Source: JBNJGB01 sp051747385 (GTDB taxonomy: Bacteria > Myxococcota_A > UBA9042 > PHBI01 > JACKFB01). Taken from it: DNA of 64,000 nucleotides. The notes below the pieces were generated by a model that worked only from the letters and a program-made list of their open reading frames with translations, did not search any database and was not told the DNA's origin. The translations under genes were made by a program, and so were the position numbers. Positions within the stretch are counted from its first letter, which is position 1, and every line of letters begins with the position of its first letter. The stretch lies in assembly GCA_051747385.1 (NCBI GenBank), contig JBNJGB010000033.1, positions 4,957 to 68,956 on the forward strand, written 5' to 3'. Positions 21,194-31,640 of the stretch are shown piece after piece.

Positions 21194-22315
21194 CTACCCG
21201 GAGGGGTGGAGGACGCAGGCGCCGACGCAGCGGCTCCGCCACTTCGCCCTCAATGCCTCGCGGACCCGGGACATGGGGAAGGCCTCGGAGACGTGGGGCC
21301 GCAGGAGCCCCTGCTCGACCCAGGACGCGAGGCCGGCCAGGCGCTCGACCCGGATGCCGGGGTCGTGCTGGGTGGCGATGACCGTGGGGCAGCCCATGAC
21401 GTGGAGGCCCTTCATCATGATGAGGTTCGTGGGCAGCACGTTGGCGTTCGGGGCGCCCCGGCGGCCGCGGCCTCGCGCCACGAAGGGCGTCGCGGCCCAG
21501 CCGACGACGAGGAACCGGGCCCCGAAGCGCACGCAGCGCAGGCTCTCCAGGGAGACGTCCCCGCCGACGCCGTCGTACACCACGTCGACGCCCCGGTCGC
21601 CCGTGAGCGCCTTCACGTCGTCCCGGAAGCGCCGGACGCCGCCCTCGTCGTCCGCGATGGGGAGGACGTGGTCGGCGCCCTGGGAGCGGACGACCTCCAG
21701 CTTGTCGGGCGAGCGGCCCGTGGCGATGACGGTCGCGCCCAGGATCTTCGCCACGTGGACGGCCGCCAGGCCCGTCGTGCCGGACGCGCCGTGGATCAGC
21801 ACGGTCTCCCCAGCCTGGAGGGCGCCACAGTGGACGAGGCAGTGCCACGCGGTCTCGTAGCTGCCCAGGAAGCAGGCTCCCTGGTCCCAGGTGAACGACG
21901 CCGGCAGGGGGCGCAGCGCCTCGGCGGGCGCCACCGCGTAGGACGCGAACCCGCCCCACCGCTGGTAGTCGCCTCCGGAGCGCGGGCCGGTGAGGAGGCC
22001 GTCGGCCATGACGGGGTCTCCGACGGCCACATCGCCCGGATCGACGTCCGGCCCGGTCCAGACGACCTCGCCGCTGTACTCCATGCCCGGGCAGTAAGGC
22101 GGGGACGGCATGTGCTGGTACTGGCCGCTGGTCATCAGCAGGTCCACCCAGCCCACGGCGGCGCTCCGCACGGCGACCACCACGTCGCGGGGGCCCAGGC
22201 CCGATGGGTCCGGAGGGGCCTGCTCCTCGACGACGACGTGGCGGTCGACGGCGTCCAGCGGGGTCTCGCCGAACGCCTGGACGACGACTCTTCTGCCGGG
22301 GGGCCCGTAGCTCAT
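21194..22315 (-). CDS. Zinc-independent quinone oxidoreductase-like (MDR family)
   Basis: The start at 22315 (MSYGPPGRRVVVQAF) has GAGG six bases upstream; the frame runs further back but only through the preceding gene. The 373-residue protein follows the medium-chain dehydrogenase/reductase plan: GroES-like N-terminal half with PGMEYSGEVV, then a Rossmann domain with GASGTTGLAAVHVAK and YDGVGGDV. No structural or catalytic zinc Cys clusters are visible, as in NADPH:quinone reductases. Likely a soluble NADPH-dependent reductase of quinones or enones. It lies 34 bp after the MYXO-CTERM gene on the same strand. Confidence 0.85.
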   Translation of the reverse strand: MSYGPPGRRVVVQAFGETPLDAVDRHVVVEEQAPPDPSGLGPRDVVVAVRSAAVGWVDLLMTSGQYQHMPSPPYCPGMEYSGEVVWTGPDVDPGDVAVGDPVMADGLLTGPRSGGDYQRWGGFASYAVAPAEALRPLPASFTWDQGACFLGSYETAWHCLVHCGALQAGETVLIHGASGTTGLAAVHVAKILGATVIATGRSPDKLEVVRSQGADHVLPIADDEGGVRRFRDDVKALTGDRGVDVVYDGVGGDVSLESLRCVRFGARFLVVGWAATPFVARGRGRRGAPNANVLPTNLIMMKGLHVMGCPTVIATQHDPGIRVERLAGLASWVEQGLLRPHVSEAFPMSRVREALRAKWRSRCVGACVLHPSG

Positions 22316-22349
22316 GTCGGCCTCGAACGTCCGGAGGTTCTCCGACGTT

Positions 22350-23402
22350 CTACCATGCCCTCCGGCGTCGCAGGGCCACCGGCAGGAGTGCCAGCAGCAT
22401 CCAGAGGCTCCGGCTCCACGGGGCGCCGGCCCCGGCGCAGCCGGAGTCGTCGTCCGAGCCGCCTCCGGCCTCTCCGGAGGGCTCGCCCCCCGACGCGTTG
22501 TCGCCGAAGAACACGTCGCCGCCGAACGCGTCGCCGACCGAGAGGTCCCCGCCAGAGGCGTCCCCGGAGGCGTCCCCGGCAAAGACGTCCCAGGACGCTG
22601 CATCGGGCGAGGGCCCGGCGTCCGGGGTGCCACGGGGGCTGCCCGCGTCCATCGGGCCGTCCGCCCACGGCTCCGTGTCGACCGCGGGTGGGGGCGGCTC
22701 CCACGTGAACGGCCGCACCGGCGCCGTGGCCATCCGGTCCATCAGGGGCTGGCAGTCCTCGAGCACGTCGCAGCCCTCGCCGGTGGCCTCGGCGCACGCG
22801 GCGACGTCCGGGTCCGGGGCCGGAGCGGGATCGACCCTGCTCCAGTCGATGTCCGAGACGTACTCGCAGAGCTGGGTGCAGATGTCGGGAGGCGGGATGG
22901 GGGCGTCCTGGGCCGCCACGACGTCGGAGCACCCGAAGAGGTTGGAGCAGGCGTCGGGACAGCCGAGCGGCGGCGCGGTGGCGTTCGGGTCCACCTGGCA
23001 CACCCCGTCGGCACACTCGGCGTCCTCGGGGCAGTGCCAGTCCTGGTCGCACGTGATCCCGACGCCGGCGCACACGCCCGCCAGGCACATGCCCACCTCG
23101 CCGCACTCCTCGGCCACCGTGCACGTCGGCACGCACTGTCCCAGGACGCACGCGGGCTGCTCCACGGGTCCCTCGTCCTGGTCCACGGGGCAGTCGATGT
23201 CCACCTCGCACTCCGGCTCCGGCGGATCGTAGGCGTCCACGTCCGGTTGCGGCCCGCCGACGTCTTCGGCGCCCGGTGGGGCGTCGTCGACCACGTCGGG
23301 CCCCGGCCCGGTGTCGTAGGGGGGAAGCTCCGCGCGAGCATCGGGCGTGCCGGCGAAGGCGAGCAGGCTCGTGGCGAGGGCGACGCGGGCGAGTACGTGC
23401 AC
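22350..23402 (-). CDS. Secreted Cys-rich protein with MYXO-CTERM
   Basis: GTG 23402 has AGGAG eight bases upstream. The 350-residue protein has a signal peptide ending near ARAE (residue 25), an acidic/Pro linker, a Cys-rich centre with several CxxDxDCP / ECADGVCQ units of the kind found in myxobacterial secreted proteins, a low-complexity Gly/Asp/Ser region (GDASGGDLSVGDAFGGDV) and a C-terminal MYXO-CTERM: GCAGAGAPW, hydrophobic LWMLLALLPVAL, then RRRRAW. It should be exported, cleaved at the Cys by a myxosortase-type protease and anchored at the surface. Function otherwise unknown. Confidence 0.85.
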   Translation of the reverse strand: MHVLARVALATSLLAFAGTPDARAELPPYDTGPGPDVVDDAPPGAEDVGGPQPDVDAYDPPEPECEVDIDCPVDQDEGPVEQPACVLGQCVPTCTVAEECGEVGMCLAGVCAGVGITCDQDWHCPEDAECADGVCQVDPNATAPPLGCPDACSNLFGCSDVVAAQDAPIPPPDICTQLCEYVSDIDWSRVDPAPAPDPDVAACAEATGEGCDVLEDCQPLMDRMATAPVRPFTWEPPPPAVDTEPWADGPMDAGSPRGTPDAGPSPDAASWDVFAGDASGDASGGDLSVGDAFGGDVFFGDNASGGEPSGEAGGGSDDDSGCAGAGAPWSRSLWMLLALLPVALRRRRAW

Positions 23403-23618
23403 GGCGGGACTCCTGGTCGGTCGGATCGGGTCGACGCGATCCCTTGCAGGCCCCGTGCCACCCGGAAGTGCCGGAGATCACACCATGGACGCCTGGGCCG
23501 CATGAGGCGGACGACCACAGGTGTAAAGATCCTGCAGGAGGGCTCGGAACAGCCGCCCGACGGCCCACCGCGCCCGACCCGCTCGCGGGCGAAGGAGGCG
23601 GAGCTGTGGCTCCGAGGT

Positions 23619-24950
23619 TCAGCCCAGGCCGTAGCGTTTGAGCTTGTCGTACAGGGTGCGCTCGCCGATGCCGAGGCGCTCGGCGGCCTTCCGGCGGTTG
23701 CCCCCGACGGCGTCCAGGGCCTCCCGGACGGCCTCTCGCTCGAGGTCCGCCAGGGTGGTGGGCCGCGGCGCGGAGGGCCTCGTGGAGGCGGACGGCGCGC
23801 CGGCCAGGTGAGCCGCCGTCAAGGTCGGCCCGTCGGCCAGGATCGCCGCCCGCTCCAGGGCATTCGCCAGCTCCCGGACGTTGCCGGGCCAGTCGCGCGT
23901 CCGGAGGGCCTCCCGGGCGCCGTCGTCCAGCGCCAGGCCGGGGCGTCCCACCTGGCGGCCGATGCGGGCCAGGAGGTGCTCCGCCAGGGGCACGATGTCC
24001 TCGCGGCGCTCCCGGAGCGGCGGCAGCCGCACGGGGAACACCGCGAGGCGGTGATACAGGTCCTCGCGGAAGCGCCCGGCCTCCATCGCCTCGGCCAGGT
24101 CCCGGTTCGTGGCGGCGATCCAGCGGACGTCCACCTCCAGGGTCCGGTTCCCGCCGACCCGCTCGAACCGCTGCTCCTGGATGACGCGCAGGAGCTTCGC
24201 CTGGAGATCCGGCTTCAGCTCGCCCACCTCGTCCAGGAAGAAGGTGCCGCCGTCCGCCAGCTCCACCTTGCCGCGGCGGCGGGCGGTGGCGCCGGTGAAC
24301 GCGCCCTTTTCGTGGCCGAACAGCTCGCTCTCCAGGAGCGTCTCGGACAGGGCGGCGCAGTTGACGGCCACGAACGGGCCCTCGGCGCGGCGGCTCCAGC
24401 GGTGGACGGCCCGGGCGGCGACCTCCTTGCCCGTGCCGCTCTCTCCGACCAGGAGGACGGTGGCGTCCGTCCGGGCCACCTTCCGCAGCGCCTCCACGAC
24501 CGGGGCCATGGCCGGTGCCCCGAAGGAGAGGGGATCCTCGCCCTGCTCGTGGAGCGCCTCCGCCCGCTCCCGGACCTCCCGGAGGCGGCGCCGCTCCAGG
24601 GCCCGCTCGATGACGAGCCTCAGCTCGGCCGGGCTGTCTAGGGGCTTCTGGAGGTACTCGAACGCGCCGCGCTTCATGGCCTCCACGGCGGTGTCCACCG
24701 TCCCGTGGGCCGTGAGGACGACGACCTCCATCTCCGGCTGCTCCTCTCGCGCCTTGCGGAGCAGACTCATGCCGCCCAGGCCGGGCATCTTGAGGTCGGT
24801 CAGGAGGAGGTGGAAGCCGGATCGCTCCAGCAGCCGCGCGGCCTCGTCGCCGTCCGCCGCCAGGGTCACGTCGTGCCCCTCGTCCTCGAGGACCTCCCCG
24901 AGGAAGCTGCGCAGGCCCTCCTCGTCGTCCGCCACCAGGATGCGCGCCAT
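23619..24950 (-). CDS. Sigma-54-dependent response regulator (NtrC/ZraR type)
   Basis: The 443-residue protein has a receiver domain with acidic DDEE at 9-12, phospho-acceptor Asp52 and KP near 102; an AAA+ domain with Walker A GESGTGKE (169-176), the sigma-54 contact loop GAFTG (216-220) and Walker B FFLDEV; and a C-terminal Fis-type helix-turn-helix (GNRRKAAERLGIGERTLYDK). It activates sigma-54 promoters by binding upstream enhancers when phosphorylated. It is encoded 20 bp after the kinase gene with GAGGAG before its ATG. The sigma-54 promoter at 26827-26842 and the dyads at 26931-26967 make it the likely activator of its own operon. Confidence 0.93.
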   Translation of the reverse strand: MARILVADDEEGLRSFLGEVLEDEGHDVTLAADGDEAARLLERSGFHLLLTDLKMPGLGGMSLLRKAREEQPEMEVVVLTAHGTVDTAVEAMKRGAFEYLQKPLDSPAELRLVIERALERRRLREVRERAEALHEQGEDPLSFGAPAMAPVVEALRKVARTDATVLLVGESGTGKEVAARAVHRWSRRAEGPFVAVNCAALSETLLESELFGHEKGAFTGATARRRGKVELADGGTFFLDEVGELKPDLQAKLLRVIQEQRFERVGGNRTLEVDVRWIAATNRDLAEAMEAGRFREDLYHRLAVFPVRLPPLRERREDIVPLAEHLLARIGRQVGRPGLALDDGAREALRTRDWPGNVRELANALERAAILADGPTLTAAHLAGAPSASTRPSAPRPTTLADLEREAVREALDAVGGNRRKAAERLGIGERTLYDKLKRYGLG

Positions 24951-24970
24951 CGCTCCTCCTCGACCCGGGC

Positions 24971-26212
24971 TCAGCGGGGAACCTCCACGCGGAAGACGGC
25001 GCCGCCCTCCGGGTGGTTCGTCGCCGTGATCCGACCCCCGTGAGCCTCCACGATACGTCGCGCGACGGCCAGCCCCAGCCCCGTGCCCCGGATGCGGCCG
25101 GTCCGGAAGGGCTCGAAGATGTGCTCCTCGTCGCCGGGGCGGATGCCGGGGCCGTGATCGCGGATCGTGAAGACGAGGCGATCCCCCTCGCGGCGGGCGG
25201 AGGCCTCCACGGCCGCGTCCGGCGGGCCGGCCTGGGCGGCGTTCGCGAGCACGTTCGAGAGGACCTGCTCCATCCGGAGCCGGTCCAGGGACCAGCGGTC
25301 CGGCGCCTCCGACGCGTCGACCCGGACCTCCGCGCCGCGCACGCTCTCGGCGGCCGCGCGGAGGAGCGCCCCGGGGTCGGAGGCTTCCCGCGTCACGTCT
25401 CCGGAGCGCGCGAAGTCCAGGACCTGGCCGCTCAGGTGCTCCAGGCGGACGGCCTCGGCCACCACGCGGGCGGCCTTGTCGCGCTCCCGGCTGCCCTCGG
25501 GGAGGCGCTCCTCCAGGAGCTGGGCGTGGCCCTTGAGGGACGCCAGGGGGTTGCGAAGCTCGTGGCCCAGGACGGCCGACATCTCACCGAGGGCCGCGAG
25601 GTGCCGGTCCCGGGCCAGCCGACGCTCCGCCTGCCGGGCGCGCGCGGACAGGCGCCAGAACACGAGGCCGGCCACCACGAGGAGCAGGGCCGAGGCCCCA
25701 CCCACGACGAGGGTCCGCGTAGCCCGGGCCCGAAGAGCCTGGGAGGCCACGGGCTCGAACTCGAGCACGATCCGCGGGAAGTCGGGGCGGCGGTGGCGCG
25801 CATGGCGCCGGTGGCGGGGCGGGCCCAGCGGCGCCACGACGCGGACGCGGTCGCCCTCCCGGGAGAAGCCGTGCCGGGGTGGGAGCGTCTCCGGGTCCAC
25901 GGAGCCGGCGGGCGTCCCGGCCACGTGCCGGATGCGGCCGCTCGCGACCACGGCCACGTAGCGGAGGCCCTCCTCGGCGTGGTCCGCCAGCACCTCCTCG
26001 AGGACCGCCGGGCGCTCGTCCGGTGGGACCCGGAGGGCGCGCCGGACGGCGAAGGCCATGTCGGCGCCGCGGGCGCGCTCCACGGCCCGGGAGGCCTCCC
26101 GGGCGCTGGACCAGCTCGCGACGCTCGTGGCCAGCAGCGCCGCCCCGAGCCCGAGCGTGGTCGCCAGGAGCCCCCAGCGCGCCCAGCCTCGGGATGTCGG
26201 TGACTCGCTCAT
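24971..26212 (-). CDS. Membrane sensor histidine kinase (ZraS-like)
   Basis: ATG 26212 has GGAGGC seven bases upstream. The 413-residue protein has a transmembrane helix at about 12-33, a periplasmic domain to about 165 that contains a His/Arg-rich loop PPRHRRHARHRRP (131-143), a second helix at about 167-186, a HisKA dimerisation domain with phospho-acceptor His217 (GHELRNPL) and a HATPase domain (NVLANA, DHGPGI, GTGLGLA). The His-rich loop could bind metal, which would suit a zinc- or envelope-stress sensor like ZraS, but this is inference. It is co-transcribed with the LTxxQ protein and the NtrC-type regulator. Confidence 0.9.
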   Translation of the reverse strand: MSESPTSRGWARWGLLATTLGLGAALLATSVASWSSAREASRAVERARGADMAFAVRRALRVPPDERPAVLEEVLADHAEEGLRYVAVVASGRIRHVAGTPAGSVDPETLPPRHGFSREGDRVRVVAPLGPPRHRRHARHRRPDFPRIVLEFEPVASQALRARATRTLVVGGASALLLVVAGLVFWRLSARARQAERRLARDRHLAALGEMSAVLGHELRNPLASLKGHAQLLEERLPEGSRERDKAARVVAEAVRLEHLSGQVLDFARSGDVTREASDPGALLRAAAESVRGAEVRVDASEAPDRWSLDRLRMEQVLSNVLANAAQAGPPDAAVEASARREGDRLVFTIRDHGPGIRPGDEEHIFEPFRTGRIRGTGLGLAVARRIVEAHGGRITATNHPEGGAVFRVEVPR

Positions 26213-26292
26213 GATCGCCTCCGGCCCGGGCCGACGATACGGGAGGTCGCCGGCCCGGGCCATCCGCGCCCGGCTGCGCGCCGGGGGAGGAC

Positions 26293-26787
26293 CTACCGGC
26301 CCATGGGGCAGTTCGGACCGCCCGGGCCGCCGCCGCGCCGGCCCCGCTTGCCGCGCTTGCCGCGACGCGTCTTCCGGTCGTGGCGCCGCTCCTGCATCTC
26401 GAGGAACTTCCCGCGCTGCTCGGCGTCCAGGACCTCGAAGACGTCGAGCCGGTGATCGAGGCGCAGGCTCCGGAGCTGGCTGTGGATGGCGTGGATCTCG
26501 GCGGCCTTGGCCTGGATGGCCGCCCGGTCGAGCTCGGGCACCCGCCAGAGCTGCTTCATCTCCTCGCGGGCCGCGTCCATCTCCTTGCGGAGGGGCTCCG
26601 CCTCCTTCCTCATCTGCTGGCGCAGCGCCTCGACCGCCTCCTGCTGGTCGGGGGTCAGGTCGAGGGCCTCGATCAGGCGCTCGCCTCTCGGGCCTCTCTG
26701 GCCGCCCGGGCCGAACGCCATCGCGGCGGGGGCGGCGACGAGCGCCGCGATCAGGGTGGTCAGGGTCAGGGTTCGGATGCGCTTCAT
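26293..26787 (-). CDS. Periplasmic Spy/CpxP/ZraP-like LTxxQ protein
   Basis: The start at 26787 follows AAGGAGGTGTCCC. The 164-residue protein has a signal peptide ending near AMAF (residue 25), an LTPDQQEAVEAL motif of the Spy/CpxP/ZraP family, long charged helices (KEAEPLRKEMDAAREEM) and a very basic Gly/Arg tail ending GGPNCPMGR. Family members are periplasmic chaperones or stress modulators; ZraP binds zinc and damps ZraS. The Cys/Met tail might bind metal. It is the first gene after the sigma-54 promoter, followed by kinase and regulator, an arrangement like E. coli zraP-zraSR but in one operon. Confidence 0.85.
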   Translation of the reverse strand: MKRIRTLTLTTLIAALVAAPAAMAFGPGGQRGPRGERLIEALDLTPDQQEAVEALRQQMRKEAEPLRKEMDAAREEMKQLWRVPELDRAAIQAKAAEIHAIHSQLRSLRLDHRLDVFEVLDAEQRGKFLEMQERRHDRKTRRGKRGKRGRRGGGPGGPNCPMGR

Positions 26788-26826
26788 GGGACACCTCCTT
26801 GGCTTGCGTCCTCGCCCCGCCCCAGG

Positions 26827-26842
26827 AGCACACTCCGTGCCA
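26827..26842 (-). promoter_or_regulatory. Sigma-54 promoter (-24/-12)
   Basis: On the minus strand the sequence is TGGCACGGAGTGTGCT. It matches the consensus TGGCACG-N4-TTGCA at all invariant positions (GG at -24, GC at -12, correct spacing), differing in the first T of TTGCA and in its last base. The predicted transcription start is near 26816, about 29 bases before the LTxxQ protein's ATG. Confidence 0.8.
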
Positions 26843-26847
26843 TCCGC

Positions 26848-26880
26848 CCCAGGGTCGCTCCAAGTTACGGAAAACAAAGG
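26848..26880. promoter_or_regulatory. Shared upstream motif, copy B
   Basis: CCCAGGGTCGCTCCAAGT followed by TACGGAAAACAAAGG, matching copy A upstream of hemerythrin. It lies six bases upstream of the -24 element, between the promoter and the enhancer-like dyads. Confidence 0.4.
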
Positions 26881-26930
26881 AGTCGCGTCCTGGGGTGGGG
26901 CCCGGGACCGCTCGCCGTGCCTCCGCGGAT

Positions 26931-26945
26931 CTGCAGATTCCGCAG
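26931..26945. promoter_or_regulatory. Enhancer-like dyad 1 for the NtrC-type regulator
   Basis: CTGCAGATTCCGCAG, an inverted repeat CTGC-N7-GCAG, centred about 122 bp upstream of the predicted transcription start. Its reverse complement differs from dyad 2 at one base. Confidence 0.6.
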
Positions 26946-26952
26946 GAGCGGG

Positions 26953-26967
26953 CTGCGGGATCTGCAG
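26953..26967. promoter_or_regulatory. Enhancer-like dyad 2 for the NtrC-type regulator
   Basis: CTGCGGGATCTGCAG, also CTGC-N7-GCAG, centred 22 bp (two helical turns) from dyad 1 and about 144 bp upstream of the predicted start, the usual distance for sigma-54 enhancers. Confidence 0.6.
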
Positions 26968-26974
26968 GACGACG

Positions 26975-27005
26975 CGTGGTCGTTGCAAGGGACCGGAATG
27001 ACGGA
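26975..27005. promoter_or_regulatory. Shared upstream motif, copy C
   Basis: CGTGGTCGTTGCAAGG followed by GACCGGAATGACGG; related to copies A and B (shared GGTCGTTGCAAG core with A). It lies just beyond the dyads and just downstream of the preceding gene's stop. Confidence 0.35.
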
Positions 27006-27008
27006 GGT

Positions 27009-28253
27009 TCAGGCGAGCGCCTCGCGGAGGAGGCGGAGCCCCTGGACCCCCAGGAAGGCGAGGCGGGAGCCACGGGCGCCGGTGGCGGCCAGGAGCGTCC
27101 CGACGACCCGGCGCTCGCCCCAGAGGCGCTCGATGACGCTGCCCGAGCTCGCGGTGCAGGCGTCCATCCAGCGGATGCGGTCGGTGGCCGCCACGCGCTC
27201 GATGTTGTGGACCTCCAGCACCAGGCCGGGGGAGCAGCGGGCCCAGGCCTCGTCGTAGGCGACCTTGAACGCGAAGGCCGCGCGGTGGTTCGCGGGTGCG
27301 AGGAGGTTGCACTGGTAGGCCACGGGCCGGTCGTCGACCAGGAGCGCCTGGAAGTCCAGCCGCCCGCGAGCGTGGGCGGCTTCCACGATCCGCGCGAAGT
27401 ACGCCCGGTGCGCGGTGCGCGTGGCGAGGGAGCCGCCCGACGAGCCCTTCCAACCGCGGTGCTCCACCTCGAGGAACCCCCGGATCCACGGCTCCGAATC
27501 GGCGTCCTCGGCGAGCGCCTCGAAGCGCATGTCGCCCGCCTCGGACAGGCGCCGGCGACCCCGATTGATGTTGCGGCGCCGCTTCCCCGACAGGGTCCCC
27601 CGGATGTACGCATCCGCGTCCGGCCCCGGCGCCAGGACCGGTCGCCGCCGCGAGCCCAGCACCCTCCTGGGCAGGTCGGCGGCCTCCAGCGCCTCGTCCA
27701 GGGCGCGGTGGAGCGGGCCCTGCAGACCGATCTCCTCCAGCTCGAGCAGAGGCGTGGCGGGAGAGGCCGTGGAGGTCCAGCGGAGCAGCCCCTCGAACGC
27801 CACCCGCGCGTCTTCCGCGTCCACCAGCGGCGTGGAGAGGAAGCAGTACGGGTGCGACCACGTCGTCCAGTACGCCACGGGGAGCCCCCGATAGCGCGGG
27901 CGCCGGATCATCGGGAACGCGCCCAGGAGCTGCAGCCCGTCCGCGTCCACCGTCGCCACCAGGACCACGCGCACCTGCTCGCTCCTCCTCAGGAGGCGCA
28001 GCGCGGGACCGAGCATCCAGTGCTCGTGGAAGACGTTGGGCTCCAGCGCCCGCGACGCCAGGGCGTCCCACGCCTCCATCCAGGGCGAGAGATCCCCTCC
28101 GGGCGGGACGTCGATCACCAGGGCGTCCCGCCCGTCGTGGGCGAGGAAGCTCGAGGTCCGGGGGGCCGCGTCGGAGGACGCCGCGTCGTTCGCGTTCGCC
28201 CGCGCGAGGGGCACCCCGAACAGCGAGCCGTCGAGCCGGGGCAGCACCAGCAT
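27009..28253 (-). CDS. GNAT/FemAB-like acyltransferase (BioF2/CelD type)
   Basis: The 414-residue protein has no signal peptide. Its middle and C-terminal part carry the pattern of BioF2-like (Acetyltransf_6) GNAT proteins: KRRRNINRGRRRLSEAG, EVEHRGWKGSSG, a FQALLVDDRPVAYQ strand pair and FAFKVAYDEAWARCSPGLVL. Related CelD-type proteins act in polysaccharide or peptidoglycan modification, transferring an acyl or aminoacyl group; the substrate here is unknown. It is on the same strand as the envelope-stress operon but separated from it by the sigma-54 promoter region, so it is likely a separate unit. Confidence 0.78.
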   Translation of the reverse strand: MLVLPRLDGSLFGVPLARANANDAASSDAAPRTSSFLAHDGRDALVIDVPPGGDLSPWMEAWDALASRALEPNVFHEHWMLGPALRLLRRSEQVRVVLVATVDADGLQLLGAFPMIRRPRYRGLPVAYWTTWSHPYCFLSTPLVDAEDARVAFEGLLRWTSTASPATPLLELEEIGLQGPLHRALDEALEAADLPRRVLGSRRRPVLAPGPDADAYIRGTLSGKRRRNINRGRRRLSEAGDMRFEALAEDADSEPWIRGFLEVEHRGWKGSSGGSLATRTAHRAYFARIVEAAHARGRLDFQALLVDDRPVAYQCNLLAPANHRAAFAFKVAYDEAWARCSPGLVLEVHNIERVAATDRIRWMDACTASSGSVIERLWGERRVVGTLLAATGARGSRLAFLGVQGLRLLREALA

Positions 28254-28325
28254 GTCGCTACCATGGGGATGGTGGGGAAGGTCTCATACTACCAACCACA
28301 CCGTCGGACGCCAGCCCCGGCCGCG

Positions 28326-28871
28326 TCAGCCGACGACGTCGAAGTCGTGGACGTCCTTGCCCTCCTCGGCGGACAGGATGTCCAGCGCCGCCGCGGCCCC
28401 GTCCCCGGCCGAGATGATCGCCTGGATCTTGTCCGGCCGCGTGGTCCACCCGCTGACGTACAGCCGCTCGATGGACGTCCGGCCGTTCTCGTCGGAGCGG
28501 ATGGTCTTCCCGTCCTTGTCCAGGCCGAGCTGCTCCGCGAGAACGTGCTTCGGTCCCGTGGCCAGGAGGAGGTAGCGCCCCTCGTGGCGCTCGCCCCGAT
28601 CCGTCGTGATCGCGAAGCCGGTCTCCGTCCGCTCGGCCCCCTCCACGGTCGCGTCGATCAGCTCGGCGCCCTGGTTGAGGACCTGCTTGCGTGCGAGCTC
28701 CTGGAAGCGGCTGCCCGTCGTCTCGGGGACGCCCAGGTAGTTGTAGAGCATCGCCTTGTGCATCGGCGTGTCGTCGCGCCCGAAGACCTTCACCTCCTGG
28801 CCGCTCTTCGCCAGGAACAGGGCCGCGCTGAGGCCCGCCGGGCCGTCGCCCACCACCAGGATCGTCGCCAT
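28326..28871 (-). CDS. Half-size thioredoxin-reductase-like flavoprotein
   Basis: The 181-residue protein begins with the FAD-binding motif ILVVGDGPAGLSAALFLA and ends with the second FAD motif region (GWTTRPDKIQAIISAGDGAAA), as in thioredoxin reductases, but has neither the NADPH-binding domain nor the CxxC active site. Such short flavoproteins are known in many bacteria; they may use a partner for electron input or bind FAD only. GGAGGAAC precedes the ATG. It lies alone, divergent from glnS, with a weak copy of the shared motif (28951-28980) about 80 bp upstream. Confidence 0.82.
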   Translation of the reverse strand: MATILVVGDGPAGLSAALFLAKSGQEVKVFGRDDTPMHKAMLYNYLGVPETTGSRFQELARKQVLNQGAELIDATVEGAERTETGFAITTDRGERHEGRYLLLATGPKHVLAEQLGLDKDGKTIRSDENGRTSIERLYVSGWTTRPDKIQAIISAGDGAAAALDILSAEEGKDVHDFDVVG

Positions 28872-29055
28872 GTGTTCCTCCTCGTTCCGATTGGGGACCG
28901 GCGACCGTAGGACACGGCTCTGCTCCGGGCAACCTCACGCGAGGTCTTCCGCAGGGCGATCGCAAAGTCGGAGAAGTGAGGGCCGCCCGGCGGTACGGCG
29001 CCAGGCGCGGGATTGCACCCGCTCGGAAACGATGGGTTTTGCGCGTCTGAGAGCA

Positions 29056-29085
29056 GGCAAGGGCAACGGCAACGGCAACGGCAAG
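29056..29085. repeat. Hexanucleotide microsatellite GGCAAS x5
   Basis: Five units in a row: GGCAAG, three GGCAAC, GGCAAG. It lies upstream of glnS; an inverted relative is found at 33836-33877. Confidence 0.85.
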
Positions 29086-29087
29086 GG

Positions 29088-29113
29088 AGGGCGGTCGACT
29101 TTGCGACCGCCCT
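29088..29113. other. Perfect hairpin in the glnS upstream region
   Basis: AGGGCGGTCG and its exact complement CGACCGCCCT separated by six bases. It lies before the probable glnS -10 box (29142), so it would be in DNA rather than in the leader; it could be an operator or a terminator-like barrier. No T run follows. Confidence 0.5.
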
Positions 29114-29197
29114 GGGGTCTTCCGTCCCCGCGGCGACGTGGTAGAAGGGCGCGGCGCGTCGGGGAGGGCCCGGCGCCCCGGAGGAGGAGAGGAACGG

Positions 29198-31561
<2,364 letters not shown>

Positions 31562-31640
31562 CTCAGGGGACCACAGTCCGATGTCCGGAAGACGTACAGG
31601 CGGCGACGCCAACCGGGCCACGTGAGCAGCAGGATGCCGC

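Larger units (their letters stand above)
28872..29197. other. Divergent intergenic region
   Basis: It separates the flavoprotein (minus) from glnS (plus). It holds a weak shared motif (28951-28980, GCAGGGCGATCGCAAAGTCG), a hexanucleotide microsatellite (29056-29085), a perfect 10-bp hairpin (29088-29113), and a possible glnS promoter (TTCCGT 29120, 16 bp, TAGAAG 29142). Confidence 0.5.

Noticed and set aside
23403..23618. Possible small gene between the MYXO-CTERM gene and the response regulator
   Set aside because: No start with ribosome site and no natural-looking frame; I see only the upstream region of the MYXO-CTERM gene.
28872..29055. Possible sigma-54 promoter before the flavoprotein gene
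   Set aside because: No -24/-12 pair with correct spacing was found.
29088..29197. T-box or other leader riboswitch for glnS
   Set aside because: Only one simple hairpin lies there, before the likely -10 box; no specifier loop or T-box sequence is visible.
31562..31640. Bidirectional terminator between glnS and the LanB-like gene
   Set aside because: No stable stem followed by a T run on either strand could be identified.
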